This document shows, piece after piece, positions 58,901 through 64,000 of a stretch of DNA of 64,000 bases (the stretch's first letter is position 1; the number at the start of each line of letters is the position of its first letter). The DNA is from Podaxis mareebaensis (taxonomy: Eukaryota > Basidiomycota > Agaricomycetes > Agaricales > Agaricaceae). The notes beneath the pieces are model-generated. The model saw only the letters and a program-made list of their open reading frames with translations. It was not told where the DNA came from and made no database searches. Both the position numbers and the translations under genes were made by a program. Location of the stretch: positions 186,001 to 250,000 of the forward strand of contig JAEUWP010000436.1 in the NCBI GenBank assembly GCA_018524725.1, written 5' to 3'.

Positions 58901-60563
58901 CCTTTGCAACCTTGTTCCTCTCGCCGAGGACTCCCTACTAGTGGAAAATGGCTTTCGTCTCTCGACCCCCCGCGGTTCACGAGCATCAAACGAGAGCAGT
59001 ATTCCTCGACTACGTACGCACTTTGTGTCGCTTCGTCTCCTCTTCTGACTTGTCTTTTAGAGTCAAGCATCGTTCGCACCAGGTGTCCGTTTCAATCCAG
59101 CATGACGCCCCGGCCTATTTGGATGAAATTTATCCTACCACAATCGCAGTTACGAATGTCGATGATGAGGACCTGGAAGTTGTGCTCAACGTTCTGCTGC
59201 AGCCTAGCGACGCTGATGGTGCTGGTAGGGGTGCCGTTATAACTTGGTTTTTAACTTAACTCAGCATCTTTTTAGTCAATAACATCACAGTGGACAATGA
59301 ACAGTCCTCAAGTCTGATTAAAGATGTACATTGTGGCGTAGTCGCGCCTGGAATGTCGGTTACCAAGACATTGCATCTCCTTAGTAGCGGGGCTGCAGGT
59401 GATAGGGTACTCGATATCTCGGTACAAACAAGAATACCGGAAGTCATAGCCGAAGATCAAGAGCACCGAGTAAATGACGTCACAGAAACGTTGCAAACTA
59501 TTGTTGTGCCAACGCTAGAGGCCTTCCAAGTCATGCAGGAAGTTACGTATCAGCATAGTTTGAAGGGATGGGGTGGGCTTGCAGATCTGGCGAGCTATGA
59601 CGAGGATTATGAAGATGAAGGGAGAGGTGCAGAGGCGATGGTTATGACAGATGTCTCAATCGCGGGACCCTGGTCGGTATATGTGGAGCATATTGGGCTC
59701 GAGGACGAGGTGAGTATGCGAGCTTTCCTGTATCCCGGGCGCTTTGTTGAGCAGCAATAGAACGTCGAAGTCAAGCTTCTTGACACTTCGCTTGAAACAG
59801 AGGACGACCTGTTCCCGGGAGGTGTGTTCATTCGGCCTAAAGCCAAATAGGCCATAGATCAGCTAATACGGTCGCTAGACTTCCTTCCTGGAGATGAATT
59901 TAATGTGTCATGCCGTTTCGTCATCCCGGCCAATGAATTTGCGGGTGAAAAGACTGCGTTGATACCGGGGCACTACATAATTCAGTGGCGAAGGTTTGTC
60001 GTTACAACCAATCCCGAGTTTGTTTATCTTTACAGGGTTGCAGAATTTTAGCAGACGGAAAGCATGGCGAACTCTCTGCAACTCGGATCACGATTCCAGC
60101 TCTGAGCCCGCCGCAAGAAAATGTGGTAGCCCTCTTGGATGTCCCCCCAACCGCAAAGCTTCATGTCCCGATCAACCTCAGCCTCTCGATTCGCAACTAT
60201 CATTCATCCTTGTCTGCTAACATCCTCTGCCAGCTGGAAGTTGACAACGTGGACACCTTTGTTGTTTCTGGGTTGAGAAGTGGACGTTTACCAATTCTAC
60301 TGCCAGGCGTGGAGGAAAAAATAACTTGGCGCCTGATCCCGATGGAATGTGGATATGTGCGGCTCCCTGAGATCAGGGTGTTCAACCGCAGGAAAGTGGT
60401 TGCCCCTCAAGCTCAGAATAGTACGGACAGCGAGGTTAGCGGTGATGAAAGAGAGGTGGTGGAGGTTGTAGATGTTCGCCGAGATCGAAGGGTGGCCCGA
60501 GGCACGTGGGAGCCAGAGAAAGAAGAGAACCAAGGACAGATGACCATCCTTGTTCATTCCTAA
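55924..60563 (+). CDS. TRAPP complex subunit TRAPPC11 (Foie gras/Gryzun)
   Basis: Large subunit of the TRAPP Rab-activating complex, acting in ER-Golgi traffic. I start at MNSYPPELLAQLAPVMFVAG L, since the 39 preceding in-frame residues look like leader. After the N-terminal part come LDDPTLDARLTYIRRHSGLD and LSEALYEPALEYYTAHSKRV, WTVRYEYKMACFAEFRGEDE and YQDAYDTLVIMFGS. The Foie-gras core RGWGIGEETYEFWSWLARQ- NRLFAELLEQG follows, then HPGFYYYAAARCTEMRRIKF. The C-terminal half is beta-rich Gryzun-type sequence, e.g. PINLSLSIRNYHSSLSANIL and CGYVRLPEIRVFNRR. More than ten introns; length roughly 1300 residues. No break detected, though not every junction in 57780-59300 was resolved. Confidence 0.85.
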
Positions 60564-60833
60564 TTGTGCGTCTTTTGCTGTCAAGGGCTAGTACATACAT
60601 CAGCTCCCTAATTCCTTACGGTTCCCATGCGGCTACTTGGTTATCCATTTCCGCTCGGATCTAAAAATCGATGACTTACAAATACTGGATTACTGATACT
60701 CTCTTAACAATCACCTCTGACGCAATCCCTTGCTGTTATTCTGAAACTCAGAGAATTCCCACCAACGTGCATATATATCTGCCTACATGGACGTCATGGG
60801 CCTCTTTGTCTCGCTTTCACATCTACAAGCGCC

Positions 60834-61806
60834 ATGTCTATCCCAGATGCACAGATACATCCTCATGCCACCGGTGCTGCGGCGGAAACAGTAGTGAAAC
60901 ATCAAGCACCACAGGGACTCGTGTTTTGGGCCGGTTGGGTCTGTTTAGATAGTCCGATTACTGCACTAACTCGGAGACTGATTGAGAATGTCGGTACCTA
61001 GTTCTGTCCGTTCGTTCAACGTGTCTGGATTGCTTTGGAAGAGAAGGGAATCCCTTACCAATACAAGGAGGTTAACCCCTACAAGAAGGAGAAACATTTC
61101 CTTGGTGTGTAAACTCCTATAGCCGTTATATCTATTCAAGGAAACTGATAGGTGTGGAAAATAACCTCAGATATCAATCCTAAAGGCCTCGTTCCCGCCG
61201 TTGAGTACAAGGGAAAAGCTCTATACGAGTCCCTGGTTCTCTTGGAGTTCTTGGAAGACGCCTATCCAACGTACAAACCTAGTTTACTTCCGGCAGACCC
61301 TTATGATCGGGCCATTGCCAGAATATGGTTGGACCATCTCAGCAAGAACTACAACCCGGCGTTCCATCGTCTTCTCCAATCCCAGGATCCGGAGACGCAA
61401 GCTAAAGCCCGAGAGGAATTATATGAAGCCCAAAGGAAGCTTGTGCAGCATGTAAAAGGGCCGTACTTCTCTGGGGAACAATTTGGAATTGTCGATGCTG
61501 CGGTGGCTCCATGGGTCGCAAGAGATTGGGTTATTACGGAGCATAGGGGGTATAAGCGTAGTGAGGCCGGAGAGGCTTGGGAAAAGTATGCGAAGGCTTT
61601 GAGTGAAAGGCCGAGTGTGCTGAAGACAAAGAGCGTGAGTGCCAGTTCATTCTCTCATTATTTCGGTATTTGAGCACTTTCGAGAGATGCTGACCAATGC
61701 CGTATAGGACAAGGAGCATTTAATGCCGATATATGGTCGTTATCTGAGGGACGAGGCGCAGAGCGAAGCCGCAAGGGCGATCAGGGAAGGAAGGGCTATT
61801 CCTTGA
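60834..61806 (+). CDS. Glutathione S-transferase, omega-like
   Basis: Cytosolic GST with thioltransferase-type active site. Exons 60834-60938, 61002-61104, 61171-61634 and 61708-61806 sum to 771 nt (256 aa). The thioredoxin fold begins GLVFWAGW-FCPFVQRVWIA L. The Cys of CPFVQR is the likely catalytic residue, as in omega-class enzymes, instead of the Tyr/Ser of other classes. INPKGLVPAVEYKGKALYES is the glutathione-binding cis-Pro/ES region, LVLLEFLEDAYP follows, and the helical C-domain runs from PADPYDRAIARIWLDH to HLMPIYGRYLRDEAQ. Such proteins reduce glutathionyl adducts and may handle aromatic or oxidative stress. The gene looks intact and is convergent with the zinc-finger kinase. Confidence 0.9.
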
Positions 61807-61926
61807 GGTCCACGGCGGCAGTAAATAGGCGAAGAATGCTAGTATAACGCAATTAAGATATGAACTAAGAATGTAGCTAACAAAATAAGCACGAAATAAG
61901 TCTAACCTCAGAATAGGATGTAGGAA

Positions 61927-63541
61927 TCAAGCGGAATCACCAAGAAGAGAAGAAATACCAGGCATCCCTCTGGCCTTGCTCTGCGTCTCGTCGTTATCCC
62001 TCTTCCAAGCGAGCCAGTGTTGAGTTTCATGAGCTCTAAGAGGTGCGAGAGCAGTGAAATGGGCTTCACATCCGGGCCAGCAGCAATGAAATGCATGCGA
62101 TTCTGTAACGACGGCAACAGGCGGTCGTGGTTCTGGATGCTTTACATCTGTATTCGAGCGTCTCCATCTTGTGGGAAAAGGCAACTGCTTCTCTGGAGAC
62201 GACGGACGACCAGCGCCAATGTATCGATCCCAGGAGAATCTGCGGAAATGGGCGACAAGACCCTTTTTTTTAGGCTTTCCTGCCGAAGTAGGAATTGGGT
62301 TATCAGCCGTCTTCACTGGTACTGAGGGTTGCGATCTATTGCTTAATCGATGCTCCTCGGCCTCCAGATAATCCATTAAACTGTTCACCTCGTTAGGGTC
62401 GAGGGTTTGGGATGTCATGACATTGAGGACAATGGAAATGGTTGATGCCGTTGGTCTCTTTGATGGTTCAAATGCCCAACATCGTTTTAACAATGCCCAC
62501 ACTGAGTCATTGATTTCAGGAGGCTGCTGCGGCAGGGAACACCGCACCAAGCTCATGATGACTGTGGCGTCATTCCGCAGGTCCTCGAAAGGGACCTTTT
62601 GGGTGAAGACCTGGACGGACATTGAGAAATACTGTAGTATGCGCTGGGGTGAAGATAGAGCCCTCACTTGAAGAATAGTCATCCCAAACGCCCATATATC
62701 AGATGCAGTTGTGGGCGACGGCTCGTGTTCATCGAGAAGTTCCGGCGCCATCCATCTGCAAGTGCCACCGACAGAAGACGTTGTGTATCCTGAGACAAAT
62801 AGCATCCTGGCAACGCCAAAATCGGTCAGACAGGCATGATGATCATCGGTGACTAGGATATTGGCCTATAGATTTCGTTAGTGTGAAAGAGGGCCACAGG
62901 TGAGGAGCGATCTCACAGCTTTGATATCGCCATGCACGACGGCGTTGGGTTTAAGGTTGTGTAGGTACACCAACCCAGAAGCGACCTCACACATCTAGGA
63001 GGTCACGCCTTAGTCAGGTGGATGAATTTGAGTCCTTTTGAATTGGAAGGCTTTACCAGCTCAAGCTTGCTCACCCCTGGGTTTTTCGGCAAAAAATGGA
63101 CAAGGTCGCCGTTCTTATAGTATGGCATGACGAGACTTGGGGAATCTCGATCAAATACCAAACCATGCAATGGCACAATATATGGATGGCGAAGTTGGGA
63201 CCACAACTGCGACTCCCGCAGAAACCGCTGTGGAACAGATCTTTCAGCTGACATCGTGAGGATTGCAAGAAGTGTGCGCCACCTTACGGGCGCGTTCGAG
63301 GGCTGCTTTGTCGCTCCAGGCAGACCTACGGATCAGCTTAATAGCGACCTGTCGAGCCGGACGTCAATTTCTTTTGAGTACAGAAGAAAGAGGACCATGG
63401 CTCACTAACTGGGATACTATCACCCGGCTTCTGAGTCCATTGTCCTCGGTATAGGTCGGCCAGCCCACCACAAGCAAAATAGTGAGAATCGGACTTGTGA
63501 ACGCCTTCCAGAACAGGACCCGTCCATCTTTGGGCTGACAT
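61927..63541 (-). CDS. TKL protein kinase with C-terminal C2H2 zinc finger
   Basis: The kinase has the Gly-rich stretch ACGGLADLYRGQW, ATP Lys in QVAIKLIRRS, RHPYIVPLHGLVF, MPYYKNGDLVHFL, VVHGDIKA-ANILVTDDHHA (catalytic Asp; Gly in place of the HRD Arg), LTDFGVARML, GGTCRWMAPELL and SDIWAFGMTIL, and ends near KRPTASTISIVLNV. The last 130 residues add a basic linker (GKPKKKGLVAHFRRFSW) and then CWPGCEAHFTALAPLRAHET QH, a textbook C-X3-C-X12-H-X3-H finger. The second Gly of the nucleotide loop is replaced by Ala-Asp, but the other core residues are present. The finger may bind DNA, RNA or protein. The stop is 121 nt from the GST stop, convergent. Kinase call firm; finger by pattern. Confidence 0.85.
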
Positions 63542-64000
63542 TGTGGTTTGGGGACAAGAGAGTGAGAGTGAGAGTGAGAGAGTGAGACAGAGTGAGAGAG
63601 TGAAGAGGGAAAGTGTTGTCCATGCAACATTCTTGGAGCACGTTTATGTATGGCCGTGCCGCACGCCCCTGACGTGATATTGCTACGGACGTCGAAAAAA
63701 AATTTTTTTTTTTGATTGAAGGTATCCATTCGAAGCTCGAGTCAATGATCTCTCAAACTCAAGGTGGAAGAACATTCTTGAAGCTTGAAGTCTTTGAATC
63801 ACAGTAATGCATAAAACCGAGATCGGGGCTGGAGGGCACGGGGGTAACTCTGCTCTAGGCCTTTGGTGAAAATGTGGCTTACACCATCGGTCCGGGTTCT
63901 TCTTGTCCTTCTTCCCCCGCCTTGATTGATGAATCAATAATTCCTGAAATATGGGTCTTGTATGAATGAGCCTATGTGTGGAAGGGACTTGGTGATGTTT
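63542..64000. other. Promoter-side window end with simple repeats
   Basis: Upstream of the zinc-finger kinase. It contains a GAGAGT-type purine repeat at about 63560-63605 and a run of A followed by a run of T near 63694-63713. No gene is supported. Confidence 0.45.
63560..63605. repeat. GAGAGT-like simple repeat
   Basis: Imperfect GAGAGTGAGAGTGA tracts about 20-65 nt upstream of the kinase start codon (which is on the minus strand). On the transcribed side this is a CT-rich tract, as often seen in fungal leaders and promoters. Confidence 0.6.

Noticed and set aside
1..64000. Transposons, CRISPR arrays, integrated viral genes or rRNA
   Set aside because: No transposase, reverse transcriptase, regularly spaced repeats, viral replication gene or rRNA stretch was noticed. 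The two RdRPs are of the cellular DLDGD type, not the viral GDD type.

Overview
The window looks like nuclear DNA from a mushroom-forming basidiomycete (Agaricomycetes). Genes are closely packed on both strands and cut by many 45-65 nt GT-AG introns. The content also fits: two eukaryotic RNA-silencing RNA polymerases, TKL-type kinases whose catalytic loop reads HGDxK, a GH28 pectinase, a microsomal P450, a Sur7/PalI membrane protein and an intron-bearing nuclear tRNA-Tyr. No prophage, plasmid, CRISPR array, rRNA or intact transposon was seen. All gene models come from reading frames and splice signals by eye. Where exon sums are quoted they are multiples of three.

Left part (0.2-12 kb): two Ser/Pro-rich unknown genes in tandem on the minus strand, a NifS-like/Moco-sulfurase-like PLP enzyme (plus), and a P450 (minus). 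Middle left (12-30 kb): the golgin tether USO1/p115, a candidate Cys-rich secreted protein, a secreted exo-polygalacturonase, RNA-dependent RNA polymerase 1, a second Moco-sulfurase-like paralogue, a gene-poor 3 kb stretch with possible gene debris, and a BTB-like protein. Middle right (30-44.6 kb): mostly housekeeping genes, namely an MDL1-type mitochondrial ABC transporter, a monoacylglycerol lipase, clathrin light chain, the GEP4 phosphatase, a Sur7/PalI protein and an NADH pyrophosphatase, followed by RNA-dependent RNA polymerase 2. Right part (44.6-64 kb): two tandem kinases with an N-terminal calponin-homology-like region, tRNA-Tyr, a coiled-coil unknown, a multi-span membrane protein, the ubiquitin-like Hub1/UBL5, TRAPPC11, an omega-like GST, and a third kinase that ends in a C2H2 finger.

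The main theme is local gene duplication. There are two RdRPs with the same four-exon structure (both third exons are 206 nt), two seven-exon PLP enzymes that share an MGNTSSS N-terminus and a TATA box, two tandem CH-kinases, and possibly the two unknown genes at the left end. Trafficking genes are also frequent (USO1, clathrin light chain, TRAPPC11), but nothing shows that they are co-regulated.
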